Assembly: GCF_963676485.1 (NCBI RefSeq)
Contig: NZ_OY781114.1
Coordinates: forward strand, 620,001 to 684,000
DNA length: 64,000 nucleotides
Direction: 5' to 3'
Source: an uncultured Cohaesibacter sp.
GTDB taxonomy: Bacteria; Pseudomonadota; Alphaproteobacteria; Rhizobiales; Cohaesibacteraceae
This document shows positions 9,249 to 17,887 of the stretch, in pieces (position 1 is the stretch's first letter; every line of letters starts with the position of its first letter). The notes beneath the pieces are model-generated. The model ran no database searches. It was given only the letters and a program-made list of their open reading frames with translations, and had not been told where the DNA came from. A program made the translations under genes and the position numbers.

Positions 9249-9926
9249 TCAAAAGCCAACAGACATCATGACATCACTGCGCAAGGCGGAGAAGAGCAGA
9301 TGATCTTCCCAAGTTCCGTTTATGCAGAGATAGCTACGCGCTTTGCCTTCCAGCTGAAAGCCCGATTTCTTCAACACCGAGATTGATGCGCTGTTGGTTG
9401 GCAAACAGGCCGCCTCGACACGATGAAGGCCCTGACAATCAAACAAATAGGGCAGAAGCAAGGCCAACGCCCGACTCATATTTCCTTGTCCTGCGTAGTT
9501 CTCTCCCATCCAGTAACCAATGGTTGCTGTCTGGCAGATGCCTCTGCGGATATTGCTGACATTGATCCCGCCAAGCAGACGATTGTCTCTGGCATCGAAA
9601 ATCAGATAGGGCAATGCCCGGCCCGAATTGCGGTCCCGTCGATATTGCTCCAGCCGTCGCCGATAGCCCCGCATCGTCAAATCATCCCGCGGCCAGACCG
9701 GCTCCCAAGGCTTGAGAAACCCTGCACTGTTTGTGCGCAGACTGACCCACTGGGCGAAATCGCCCTTCACCGGATGACGCAAATATAGGCTATGCCCACT
9801 CAGTCGCGGATGAACAGCCCCACGCGCAGATGTGTAGCTGACGAGCGGCCCAAGGACTGCTGTAAAAAAGCTGCTGGATGCCCCAGCGCGGATCCCCTTG
9901 AAGCGGGCAGCTTTCTCAGGAAACAT
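9249..9926 (-). CDS. GNAT acetyltransferase, RimJ/RimL type
   Basis: A 225-aa GNAT-family N-acetyltransferase of the RimJ/RimL (acetyltransferase_3) type, which transfers acetyl from acetyl-CoA to a protein N-terminus or another amine. Visible features are LYLRHPVKGDFAQWVSLR, the FLKPWEPVWP block typical of the alphaproteobacterial RimJ group, the acetyl-CoA loop GYWMGENYAGQGNMSRAL, and VEAACLPTNSASISVLKKSGF near the C-terminus. The ATG at 9926 is chosen because GGAAAGG lies 7 nt upstream; earlier starts lack this and would add an unconserved extension. It stands alone on its strand, between the EAL gene and the M16 peptidase. Confidence 0.88.
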   Translation of the reverse strand: MFPEKAARFKGIRAGASSSFFTAVLGPLVSYTSARGAVHPRLSGHSLYLRHPVKGDFAQWVSLRTNSAGFLKPWEPVWPRDDLTMRGYRRRLEQYRRDRNSGRALPYLIFDARDNRLLGGINVSNIRRGICQTATIGYWMGENYAGQGNMSRALALLLPYLFDCQGLHRVEAACLPTNSASISVLKKSGFQLEGKARSYLCINGTWEDHLLFSALRSDVMMSVGF

Positions 9927-10261
9927 TTCCATGCCTTTCCAATTTGCAAACAACATCAGCAGCGCGCATTCTCCTTCGCGGGAACGGCAAAGCTGCCAGG
10001 ACTGTCGGCCAAGGCATTCGTGTATGGATCGCCACCTGCTCTCATGCACCAGGCATTGCAAAAGAGCCATGGCAACCACCATTCAATGCCAATATCCAAG
10101 CTTAACGCAGAGAAATGACAAAGGGGAAGACATACTTTTTGAAAAGCTTTGAAATTCTTGCCCAATCATCGATTGTTACGGCACATTTTCACTCAAATGC
10201 GCCGCTTTGAGGGCTCTTCCCGCGCTCATGTCCCGTAAAAAAGGCATCTCAGGAACAAAGA

Positions 10262-11542
10262 TCAGGCTTTGGGGCGTGGCGCGCCAAGACGCTCGGCCAC
10301 TTCGTCAATCCACATCAGCTTCTGCACAGGCCCAACCGACGCCATGGACGGAACCCCGCCACAGAAGATCTTTTCGGCCAAGGCGCGTACATCGGCAACG
10401 GATACATGGGCAACGGTTTCTTCCATTTCCTCAAGCAGACGTGGGCGCCCATAGAGCACCACCTGTCGGGACAACTGGCTAGCGCGAGAGGCCGGACTTT
10501 CGGTTCCCATCAACAAACCTGCCTTGATCTGGGCGCGGGCGCGTTCAAGCTCCTGCTGAGTGAGATCTTCGACGACGCGTGTCAGTTCCCCTGTGATCAC
10601 AGGCAGCAGTTCTTCAAGATGCTCGGCTGCTGTGGCTGCATGAATGCCAAACAGGCCGCTATCCTCAAATCCCCAATGCAGGGTGTAAATGGAATAGCAA
10701 AGCCCCCTCTTCTCGCGCACTTCCTGAAACAGGCGCGAAGACATACCGCCGCCAAGAATGGCAGCCAGCAGTTGGGCAACATAGTAATTATCATCGGTAA
10801 AAGAGCAGCCTTCAAAGCCCAGCACCACCTGCGCTTCCATCAGATCCTTCTGCAGATCGCGGCTTTCTCCGCCTTTATAAAGAGCCTTTTGCAAGGGCCG
10901 TGGTGGGGTATTCCCAAAGCCGGAGAAGGCTTTTTCGCCCAGATTGACCAAGTCGTCATGGTTCACTGCCCCTGCCGCAGACAGGATCATATTGGGACCA
11001 TGATAGTGGGTGCCCATATAATTCTTGATGTCTTGGGACGAAAATCCCTGAACGGTTTCCGGTGTGCCAAGAATGGTGCGCCCAAGCGGCTGGTCCGGAT
11101 AGGCCTGCTCCAGAATATGATCGAAAACGCGGTCTTCGGGCATATCATAGGCAGCGCCGATTTCCTGAACGATAACCTGCTTTTCGCGCTCAAGCTCTTC
11201 TTCATCAAAGGTAGAGTTGGCCAGAATATCGCCCAGAATATCAATGGCAAGCGGCAGGTCATCTTCAAGGATGCGCACGAAATAGGAGGTATTCTCTATA
11301 CCCGTGGAGGCGTTCACATCGCCACCGACAGATTCGATTTCCTCCACGATCTGCACCGCCGAGCGGGTTTTAGTCCCCTTGAAGGCCATATGCTCAAGCA
11401 GATGGGAAATACCGTGTTCATTTTCTTGTTCGGAGCGAGACCCCGCATTAACCCAGACTCCGACAGCAGAGCTTTTCAGGTGTGGCATCTGATCGGAAAC
11501 AACGGTCATGCCATTGGAAAGGCGGGTCATATTAACGGACAA
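10262..11542 (-). CDS. M16 family zinc metallopeptidase (processing-peptidase-like)
   Basis: A 426-aa single-unit M16 (pitrilysin/mitochondrial processing peptidase) protein with the inverted zinc motif HLLEH (H47, E50, H51) and a downstream acidic ligand region (VIVQEI). The C-terminal half carries the R/Y-containing GGGMSSRLFQEVREKRGLCYSI block typical of the MPP-beta-like bacterial family. A TTG at 11542 follows AAGGAG at a 10-nt spacing and gives a start just before MTRLSNGMTVV; an ATG at 11530 is the alternative. It follows thrC on the same strand, an arrangement I recall as common in alphaproteobacteria. No signal peptide is visible, so it is probably cytoplasmic. Confidence 0.92.
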   Translation of the reverse strand: MSVNMTRLSNGMTVVSDQMPHLKSSAVGVWVNAGSRSEQENEHGISHLLEHMAFKGTKTRSAVQIVEEIESVGGDVNASTGIENTSYFVRILEDDLPLAIDILGDILANSTFDEEELEREKQVIVQEIGAAYDMPEDRVFDHILEQAYPDQPLGRTILGTPETVQGFSSQDIKNYMGTHYHGPNMILSAAGAVNHDDLVNLGEKAFSGFGNTPPRPLQKALYKGGESRDLQKDLMEAQVVLGFEGCSFTDDNYYVAQLLAAILGGGMSSRLFQEVREKRGLCYSIYTLHWGFEDSGLFGIHAATAAEHLEELLPVITGELTRVVEDLTQQELERARAQIKAGLLMGTESPASRASQLSRQVVLYGRPRLLEEMEETVAHVSVADVRALAEKIFCGGVPSMASVGPVQKLMWIDEVAERLGAPRPKA

Positions 11543-11715
11543 TGGGATTCTGCTCCTTGTTCCGGTCCCTCCAGAACCAGACTGAAGCAACCGAAGGTGC
11601 GCGCTCGGATTTGACTTTCCTCTCTTCGCCCAAAAGGCACTGAAGAGGCCGGGCGCGCCCTTTATTGGTGATCTTTTCCGTATTCTTCCCGGAGGCTGTT
11701 GCGCCCTCAGGACTC

Positions 11716-13152
11716 CTAGTCGTTGGCGGCGCGAGAGCGCTCCATAATGAAAGCCTCCACGTCATCAAGCTTGTTGTCGATGACGCTGAGGCGCTCTTCC
11801 CGCTCCATCAAATCCCCCAGCCAAACAGGCAGCGACGGATACTGGCCGGAGGCGGCCTCGACAGCCGCCGGGAACTTGGCCGGATGAGCCGTAGAAAGAA
11901 CGATCATCGGAACCTGCGCTCCGGAAGAAGCGGCTCCCTCTTCAGCCTTGGCTGCTGCTGCAAATTTGCGGGCCACATGCACGCCAACAGCAGAATGCGG
12001 ATCAAGCAGATAGCCGCTATCAGCCAGTACGGTCTTGATGGTGGCGGCAGTGTCTTTCTCGCTAGCCCGATCAGCGGCAAAACCGTCGCGCAACTGCGCA
12101 AGCGGCTCTTCATCGATAGAGAAAGAACCGGATTGCTTAAGACCGGCCATCATGCGGTTAACAGCCGAGCTGTCCCGCTCATGCACCTCGAACAGAAGGC
12201 GCTCGAAGTTGGAGGAAACCTGAATATCCATGCTGGGAGAAACGGACGGCGTTACGCCCTTCACCTCATAGGCACCGCTTTCCAGCGTGCGGGCCAGAAT
12301 GTCATTCTGGTTTGTGGCGATGATCAGCTTGTCAATGGGCAGGCCCATCTGTTTGGCAACAAAACCGGCGAAGATGTCGCCGAAATTGCCCGTCGGCACC
12401 GTGAAGGACACCGGACGGAAAGGCGCTCCCAGCGACAGGGCTGCCGAGAAATAATAAACGATCTGGGCCATGATGCGGCCCCAGTTGATCGAATTGACAC
12501 CGGACATGGCAATATTTTTGCGGAAGCTCACATGGGCAAACATCTCTTTGAGCAGCCCCTGACAATCATCGAAATTGCCATTGAGTGCGATGCAATGCAC
12601 ATTGTCATCCAGCACCGACGTCATCTGGCGCTGCTGCACCGGCGACACCTTGCCATTGGGGAAGAGAATGAAAATATCGGTATTGGAGCGACCGCGGAAG
12701 GCTTCAATGGCAGCCCCGCCGGTATCACCCGACGTCGCGCCGATGATGGTGGCGCGCGCGCCCTTCTCGGCCAACACATAATCCATCAGGCGCGCCAAAA
12801 GCTGCATGGCGACATCCTTGAAGGCCAATGTCGGGCCGTGGAAAAGCTCCAGCACATATTCATTCGGGCCGGTTTGAACCAGAGGTGCAACGGCATCGTG
12901 ACGGAAGGTCGCGTAAGCCTCGTTGATCATGGTGCGGAATGTTGCTTCGGGAATTTCCCCCTCGACATAGGGCCACATGACCGCAAAGGCAATTTCCGCA
13001 TAGTTTTTGCCGGCGAGCGAAGCAATCTCTTCATCGCTCAATGTCGGCCAAACCTTTGGCACATAAAGGCCACCATCACTGGCAAGCCCTGCCAGAATGG
13101 CATCACAAAAGCCCAGTTCAGGCGCGTTGCCCCGTGTGCTCACATATTTCAC
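11716..13152 (-). CDS. thrC: Threonine synthase
   Basis: PLP enzyme converting O-phosphohomoserine to threonine, the last step of the pathway whose kinase (thrB) lies at 32.7 kb. At 478 aa it is the usual length of the long alphaproteobacterial/yeast type of threonine synthase. The PLP lysine is K112 in HGPTLAFKDVAMQ, the phosphate-binding block is GATSGDTGGAA, and PTGNFGD follows. Translation starts at a GTG at 13152, with AAGGG about 9 nt upstream. An ATG 8 nt upstream is out of frame. It is probably co-transcribed with the M16 peptidase downstream. Confidence 0.95.
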   Translation of the reverse strand: MKYVSTRGNAPELGFCDAILAGLASDGGLYVPKVWPTLSDEEIASLAGKNYAEIAFAVMWPYVEGEIPEATFRTMINEAYATFRHDAVAPLVQTGPNEYVLELFHGPTLAFKDVAMQLLARLMDYVLAEKGARATIIGATSGDTGGAAIEAFRGRSNTDIFILFPNGKVSPVQQRQMTSVLDDNVHCIALNGNFDDCQGLLKEMFAHVSFRKNIAMSGVNSINWGRIMAQIVYYFSAALSLGAPFRPVSFTVPTGNFGDIFAGFVAKQMGLPIDKLIIATNQNDILARTLESGAYEVKGVTPSVSPSMDIQVSSNFERLLFEVHERDSSAVNRMMAGLKQSGSFSIDEEPLAQLRDGFAADRASEKDTAATIKTVLADSGYLLDPHSAVGVHVARKFAAAAKAEEGAASSGAQVPMIVLSTAHPAKFPAAVEAASGQYPSLPVWLGDLMEREERLSVIDNKLDDVEAFIMERSRAAND

Positions 13153-13307
13153 GTCTTCATGCCCTTATCTCTATGCGCCGGTTTCAAGCCAATCAGCGCT
13201 TTCTCGTTACGCGCGGCACCCTACATCCTCGCGATTTTAAGGGCAAGTACCTTGCCCGCTCCCGTGCGCACCGGCTTGCCGCCAAGCGGAGAAAACTCCC
13301 CAAACGC

Positions 13308-13336
13308 AAGAAAGCAGCGCGGGGCGCTGCTTTCTT
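13308..13336. terminator. Hairpin between the ParD-like gene and thrC
   Basis: A perfect 13-bp stem (AAGAAAGCAGCGC / GCGCTGCTTTCTT) with a 3-nt loop. It lies 38 nt after the ParD-like stop on the minus strand, with T-rich stem ends. It separates two same-strand genes, so it most likely terminates the ParD-like transcript. Confidence 0.7.
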
Positions 13337-13373
13337 TGAAAGGCTCACTAGGATCCTGCTACAAATCTCAACC

Positions 13374-13739
13374 TTATTCCGCAGCGATTTGCGGACGCAG
13401 CAGGCCTTTTGTCACGGGAATAGCGGGCAGAGCAGTGTCAGCATCGCCTGCAGCTGTTGCCAGCGCACGCATTGCTTGGGTAACGGATCGGGACACTTCC
13501 CCGACTTCTTGCTCGGTCGCGGTTTCTTCGTCCACGCCCTCAGCATTTTTGTTAACCAGCTTGTTTTTTTCCAGATGGAAACGCAGTTCCTGCTCTTCAA
13601 GAAGACGCAAACCGGCCTGCAATACTTCCATATCGCTGGAAAAACGACCGCTTGCCACCTGCTTGGAGATGAACTGTTCAAAGTAGGAACCGATTTCTAC
13701 CGCATTGTCTGTCTTATTCACGTCAGCTTCGCCTTTCAT
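13374..13739 (-). CDS. Orphan ParD-like (ribbon-helix-helix) antitoxin-family protein
   Basis: A protein of about 121 aa whose N-terminal half matches ParD antitoxins: VEIGSYFEQFISKQVASGRFSSDMEVLQAGLRLLEEQE corresponds to the ribbon-helix-helix and following helices. The C-terminal half (about 60 residues, Ala/Glu/Thr rich) is longer than in typical ParD (about 80-90 aa in total). No ParE-like toxin is visible on either side: downstream is a terminator and thrC, upstream about 780 bp without a gene. It may be a stand-alone regulator. Starts at the ATG at 13739 or a GTG at 13721 are both possible. Confidence 0.75.
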   Translation of the reverse strand: MKGEADVNKTDNAVEIGSYFEQFISKQVASGRFSSDMEVLQAGLRLLEEQELRFHLEKNKLVNKNAEGVDEETATEQEVGEVSRSVTQAMRALATAAGDADTALPAIPVTKGLLRPQIAAE

Positions 13740-14522
13740 GTGTGGTCTTGCCATCCTGCATATCGACGCCATTCTACCTGATGTGCCGCATCAAGAATGA
13801 TCCGATATCCGCCACCGACAGATCAAGTGCTTGCCCAGCAAAGCTGCTGTGCCTCAATGCTTGCGACTTTTTTACTTGGGGCCTGTCGTTGAAAAAGACA
13901 AATTCGGGCATTTGACCCGATACTTTTTTCCGAAAACCCCGATCTGGCGATGTCGTGGCGCTACCTTGGCAAGCGCGCGCGCATTTGGAAATGATTCTTT
14001 CACGCTCTTTTCCACTTCTGCCATCAAGCAAATTCTGCACTATCCACAAATCCCCAATTAACCAATTCTTAAGCCTCTGAGGAATCTAGCACCACGCCAT
14101 GTCAAGCGAGACTTGGCCCTAAAAATTTTATTTTTTTCGGTGCACCGCGATCAAATCCGTTATCCCCAGACGTACACTTTTCGTTCTCTTTTCTTCGCCG
14201 CCCGCCTGACCATTTGCGCGTTTTTCCTTAGATTCTCTTTGAGCTATGCGGGGGCTTGTCGAAAGCGTCGGCAAAAGATTTCAACCGCTCCGAGCCGGAA
14301 TGAAAGAGCCGTGGGCCGAACTAATACTCTGAAACCAAGGAGCTTTATCAGGGATGGATTTGTAATAATTATTACGCATACCTTTTGTTAACGATCTTTC
14401 GTGTTTGCCCGTGCCAACGCACGCAAAAATTGATAAAATTTGAACAAAATCGAGATTATGGCAGCAAGATCTTTTTAAGACACCCAACAGGCTCATTTTT
14501 CCGTTCAAGGAGAATAACTGTA
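13740..14522. other. Gene-free stretch upstream of the first PilZ gene
   Basis: No convincing coding region is seen; the ORFs present lack family similarity and ribosome sites. It contains a TTAA-N7-TTAA motif at 14058-14072, resembling a CtrA box but ending in G rather than C. Past 14100 it becomes AT-rich, probably the promoter and leader of the PilZ gene. Confidence 0.5.
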
Positions 14523-14924
14523 ATGGAATGGATTGCCCCAAGAGAAGATCGTCGCAAGGAACCGCGCATTCTTGTCGAAAAACCTGGCAAGCTGTTTTGC
14601 GAGCATTTCTCATTCATGATTGATTGCCAGATCAGAAATGAGAGCGAGAGCGGTATGTCTATTCGGCTCGATCTTGATCCCAACGAGGGCCTCCCCTCTC
14701 ACTTCTCATTGCTAGACAGGAAGACAGGCACCTTGGTGGATGCCCACGTCATATGGCGCAAGGCTGGCAAGGCCGGTATTCACTTTACAGGGAAACGAAC
14801 CGATGTGGATCGCCTTCCGGGTGCCGATATCCGCCGTCTATCGATTATCGCCGCCGGAAGACAATATGCTCCGAGCCGAAAGCCCCGGCGAGCAAGAGGA
14901 AAAGCAAGACAACAGACCCTTTAA
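14523..14924 (+). CDS. PilZ domain protein (first of a pair)
   Basis: A 133-aa single-domain PilZ protein, expected to bind cyclic di-GMP in the cytoplasm. The two ligand motifs are present: an arginine-rich stretch (REDRRKEPR) at residues 6-14 and NESESG (NxSxxG) about 33 residues later, followed by a beta-barrel segment VDAHVIWRKAGKAGIHF. The C-terminus is basic (SRKPRRARGKARQQ). The ATG at 14523 has AAGGAG 10 nt upstream; upstream in-frame codons have no support. It resembles the PilZ gene 400 bp downstream in motif spacing and in the xLLxRKxGTL block, so they look like paralogs. A strong terminator follows. Confidence 0.88.
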   Translation: MEWIAPREDRRKEPRILVEKPGKLFCEHFSFMIDCQIRNESESGMSIRLDLDPNEGLPSHFSLLDRKTGTLVDAHVIWRKAGKAGIHFTGKRTDVDRLPGADIRRLSIIAAGRQYAPSRKPRRARGKARQQTL

Positions 14925-14962
14925 CTAGCACGACCCAAATAGCACACTCACACGCCGACCAG

Positions 14963-14993
14963 AAGGCAGGCCCCGCGGCCTGCCTTTATTTTT
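14963..14993 (+). terminator. Intrinsic terminator of the first PilZ gene
   Basis: AGGCAGGCC pairs with GGCCTGCCT around a 4-nt loop, followed by TTATTTTT. Confidence 0.88.
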
Positions 14994-15322
14994 CTGTGCT
15001 CGAGACAGGTAGGAAGGCCAGCGTCTAGAGAAAAACACCTAGACAGGAAAAAGCCTGCGCGGAACGCCTTCATCAAGAACCAAAAAGACTACACACCCTG
15101 ACGAGGGCTCAGCTTCTGCTGATTAATCATTTAACATGTTGAATTCGCTTTTGTTATTGAGGCCTTACCGGATATCAGTCATCCCGATTAAGACTTCATT
15201 AACACAACCTATAGGTTTTACTTAAGAAAGATTGAAGATTTCACCTACAGGTTTACTGTTTGATAAGAATTGAAAAACGCGTTGAAACGCCAACGGGATA
15301 GCAAAAGAAAGGGGCTGGTTGG
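14994..15322 (+). promoter_or_regulatory. AT-rich leader of the second PilZ gene
   Basis: About 330 bp without a gene between the terminator and the second PilZ gene; it becomes AT-rich past 15110. Since a terminator precedes it, a separate promoter for the second PilZ gene is expected here. No specific motif could be assigned. Confidence 0.4.
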
Positions 15323-15646
15323 ATGACCATAGTCCTGGAGCGCCGCCAGAGCCTGAGACGCCGCGTGTTTAAAGGGGCCAAGCTCTTTTTCCAGAATTAC
15401 ATGATGAGCGTCGATTGCACCATTCGCAATGAGAGCGAAAACGGCATGCAGCTCGTTGTCGATCCTGACCTGATGCTCCCTTCAGACATGACATTGCTCA
15501 ACCGCAAGGAGGGCACGCTGTCTCCGGTCCAGATGATCTGGAGGCAAGGCCCTCATGTCGGCGTGGAAGTGGACGGGGATGAAGAAGATGTCCGTAATTC
15601 CGAGCAGTCCCACATTCGACAACTGACAACGATGCTCCGCAGCTAG
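15323..15646 (+). CDS. PilZ domain protein (second of a pair)
   Basis: A 107-aa single PilZ domain. An arginine-rich motif (RRQSLRRR, residues 7-14) and NESENG (NxSxxG) form the expected cyclic-di-GMP site, followed by MIWRQGPHVGVEVDG. AAAGGGG lies 8 nt before the ATG. Shared features with the upstream PilZ protein (VDCTIRNESENGMQL versus IDCQIRNESESGMSI) suggest a local duplication. The separate terminator and leader imply independent expression. The two EAL proteins in this window are possible suppliers or removers of the ligand. It is convergent with rnhA. Confidence 0.88.
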   Translation: MTIVLERRQSLRRRVFKGAKLFFQNYMMSVDCTIRNESENGMQLVVDPDLMLPSDMTLLNRKEGTLSPVQMIWRQGPHVGVEVDGDEEDVRNSEQSHIRQLTTMLRS

Positions 15647-15695
15647 AGAGCACCTCCGCACCGAGCGCCTGACAGCTTGTCAAGCCTCCCCCTCT

Positions 15696-16136
15696 TCAGG
15701 CTTCCTTGAATGGTGCCATGCCGCGACGGGCCAGCTCGTCCGCCCGCTCGTTGCCATCATGACCGGCATGACCCTTCACCCAATGCCAATCGACCTTATG
15801 ACGCTTCAGGGCTTCGTCCAGCGCCTGCCATAGCTCGGCATTCTTGACCGGTTTCTTGGCCGCCGTTTTCCAGCCGTTTTTCTTCCAGCCATGAATCCAG
15901 CCTGTAATGCCGCCTTTGACATATTGACTGTCGGTATAAAGATCCACTTCGCAAGCACGTTTGAGGGCATTGAGCGCTTCGATCGCAGCTGTCAGCTCCA
16001 TGCGGTTATTGGTGGTGTTGGCTTCACCGCCACAGAGTTCCTTTTCATGCTCCCCCATGGTCAACAAGGCCCCCCAGCCGCCGGGCCCTGGATTTCCAGA
16101 GCAGGCTCCGTCGGTATAAATTGTCACTTTGCTCAT
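15696..16136 (-). CDS. rnhA: Ribonuclease HI
   Basis: Cleaves the RNA strand of RNA-DNA hybrids in the cytoplasm. The protein is 146 aa, the normal bacterial length. The catalytic carboxylates are visible: D9 ([14 protein letters not shown]), E47 (NRMELTAAI), D69 (YTDSQYV) and D133 (GNERADELA). AAGGAG lies 5 nt before the ATG. In many Rhizobiales rnhA sits directly after ispH and thrB; here those genes are about 17 kb away, so the cluster has been split in this lineage. Confidence 0.96.
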   Translation of the reverse strand: MSKVTIYTDGACSGNPGPGGWGALLTMGEHEKELCGGEANTTNNRMELTAAIEALNALKRACEVDLYTDSQYVKGGITGWIHGWKKNGWKTAAKKPVKNAELWQALDEALKRHKVDWHWVKGHAGHDGNERADELARRGMAPFKEA

Positions 16137-16373
16137 GCTGGCTCCTTGTGCCCCTTGCGGCGGCGTGTCTTTTGGGTTTCTCGTCCTCGCGCCTTTAGCG
16201 CTGCGGGCCTAGAGGGCAATGGCCCCTTGTGGGGATCGTCGATTTGCTGCCCTGTCTAGCCAACCCTTCATCAAGGCGCAAGATGCTTGCTCTCGCATAT
16301 GGGGCGGTGTAGAGCTTACTCCAAACAGAAACCGCGCCACTGGCCCTGCGGCCAAAAGATCTGGAAGAAGACC

Positions 16374-17219
16374 ATGTCCGAGATTGACCTCGACGCCTTG
16401 CAAGAGGCTTACAACAATGCATTGGAGCTTGAGAAAGCCGGCAAATTTGATGAAGCCGCAGAAAGCTACCGCAAAGCTCTCGAGCTGGATCCGGAAGATC
16501 ACGCCGGAGCCTCGGTGCGTCTGGCCTCCATGCAACGCGGCCCTTCACCAGACAAGGCACCTGTCGCCTATGTGGCAACCCTGTTTGACCAGCATGCGGC
16601 GGCGTTTGAGAAAATTCTCGTGGATGATCTGGGTTACGCTGTACCAATGATGGTGCGCGAGATGATCCATGCCGCAGCTCCAGAACGCCGCTTTGCCCGC
16701 ATGCTTGATCTGGGCTGTGGGACCGGCCTGACGGGTATTTCCATGAAGGACAAGGTGGACAACATGATCGGCGTGGACATCTCCACCGGCATGTTGGACG
16801 AAGCCTATGACAAGGAGGTCTATAATGACCTCTATGCGGGCGACGTGGTGGAATTTCTCAGTGAAATCGAAGATGACGGCGAAGGCGAAGCCGGCGGCTG
16901 GGATCTGATCGTCTCCACCGATGTGTTGCCCTATCTGGGAGAGCTGGAAGAAAAATTCCATCATGTGGGCCGGTGCCTTGATGCAGGAGGCCTATTTGCC
17001 TTCTCCTCTGAAACAATGCCGGAAGAAGCCTTTGAAGGGGTCCCTTACAAGGTGGGGCCCAAACAGCGCTTTGCCCATTCGGAAAGCTATATCCGCCAGC
17101 TACTGGAGGCCAACCGCATGGATGTGAAGCATTTCGAGATGATCGTGGTGCGCACCGATGAGGGCAAGCCGATCTATGGTCATCTGGTTCTGGCTCAAAA
17201 AAGACCCGATGCAGACTAG
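16374..17219 (+). CDS. SAM-dependent methyltransferase with N-terminal TPR
   Basis: A 281-aa protein. Residues 1-50 form one to two TPR-like helices (LEKAGKFDEAAESYRKALELDPEDHAGA), followed by a class I methyltransferase fold with the SAM-binding motif LDLGCGTG (111-118), an acidic residue after strand 2 (IGVDIS) and motif IV-like LIVSTDVLPY. The substrate cannot be read from the sequence. Similar TPR-methyltransferases occur across alphaproteobacteria without a firm assignment. The ATG at 16374 follows GAAGAAG; it is divergent from rnhA. The gcv locus follows on the same strand after a long gap. Confidence 0.85.
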   Translation: MSEIDLDALQEAYNNALELEKAGKFDEAAESYRKALELDPEDHAGASVRLASMQRGPSPDKAPVAYVATLFDQHAAAFEKILVDDLGYAVPMMVREMIHAAAPERRFARMLDLGCGTGLTGISMKDKVDNMIGVDISTGMLDEAYDKEVYNDLYAGDVVEFLSEIEDDGEGEAGGWDLIVSTDVLPYLGELEEKFHHVGRCLDAGGLFAFSSETMPEEAFEGVPYKVGPKQRFAHSESYIRQLLEANRMDVKHFEMIVVRTDEGKPIYGHLVLAQKRPDAD

Positions 17220-17526
17220 GCCCCCTTGGGCTTCTTCACTACATCTGACGAAGTGAGCCTCTTCGCGTTGGCTCCCTATCCTACCTGAGAGATGCGCTCA
17301 AACCGCGCGCAATGCTCCCCTTTTGCCTCTCTATGAGGCAGCACTTGTGGGCGCGAGCAACTTCGAAGAGGCCCCTCCTGCTGTTTCACACATATTTTGT
17401 CATGGTCGCCAGCCGAAAGACGGCATTGGCGACTTGACTTTACGCGCACCGCCAAGCACCTTTGTCCGGCAGGAGAGACTATCGCGCTTCTGTAGCCAGA
17501 TCCGCTTTCTGCGATTCTGGTTCAAG
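17220..17526 (+). other. Gene-free stretch before the glycine riboswitch
   Basis: About 300 bp without a recognisable gene. The promoter of the gcv transcript should lie here; TTGACT at 17434-17439 is a possible -35 but has no convincing -10. No clear terminator for the methyltransferase gene is seen. Confidence 0.4.
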
Positions 17527-17779
17527 GTCAGCGGGAGAGCGTCCGGCCCATAGGGGACCGAGCGCGCCGAAGGAGCAACCGCCTCGGAAACTCTCAGGCA
17601 CAAGGGACCGCCCGACCAGCGAACTCTGGAAAGCAGCCCAAAGACGGCGCCCTTCACAAGGGGCACCGCCTTGAACGCTCACCGAAGGAAGCAGCTGCTC
17701 CCCTCTGTTCTGGCATAATTGGCCGGAAGCAGAAGGAAGCGGGAAATCTCTCAGGTTCTGTGACAGAGGAGGCACCGAT
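17527..17779 (+). promoter_or_regulatory. Tandem glycine riboswitch (gcvT type)
   Basis: The leader of gcvT holds two copies of the glycine aptamer core. Aptamer 1 (about 17529-17618) shows GCGGGAGAGC, CGCCGAAGGAGCAACCGC and GAAACTCTCAGGCACAAGGACC-like segments. Aptamer 2 (about 17619-17775) shows ACTCTGGAAAGCAG, CACCGAAGGAAGCAG, GGAAATCTCTCAGGTTCTG and TGACAGAGGAGG. This matches the known tandem, usually gene-activating glycine riboswitch of glycine cleavage operons. The second aptamer's variable arm is longer than usual (about 40-50 nt between its conserved blocks). It ends about 110 nt before the gcvT start. Confidence 0.93.
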
Positions 17780-17887
17780 GCGAATGGACGCTTCAAACAA
17801 GGAGCCTTCCACTCAGCACCCGTGCAACCACAGAGCGCCTTGTTGCGAAACGCAGACAAGGCCTTCTGCAACAGAAAGAGAGACGCT

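Noticed and set aside
9175-9303. A 42-codon plus-strand ORF with GGAG upstream, overlapping the GNAT 3' end
   Set aside because: No family, short, and overlapping a real gene on the other strand; not enough to call.
10406-11614. A 402-codon plus-strand ORF opposite the M16 peptidase
   Set aside because: Shadow ORF; the minus strand encodes the clear HxxEH peptidase.
11665-13686. A 673-codon plus-strand ORF across thrC
   Set aside because: Antisense shadow of thrC, with no domain and no ribosome site.
14058-14072. TTAA-N7-TTAA as a CtrA site
   Set aside because: The final base is G rather than C and the nearest starts are more than 300 bp away, so position gives no support.
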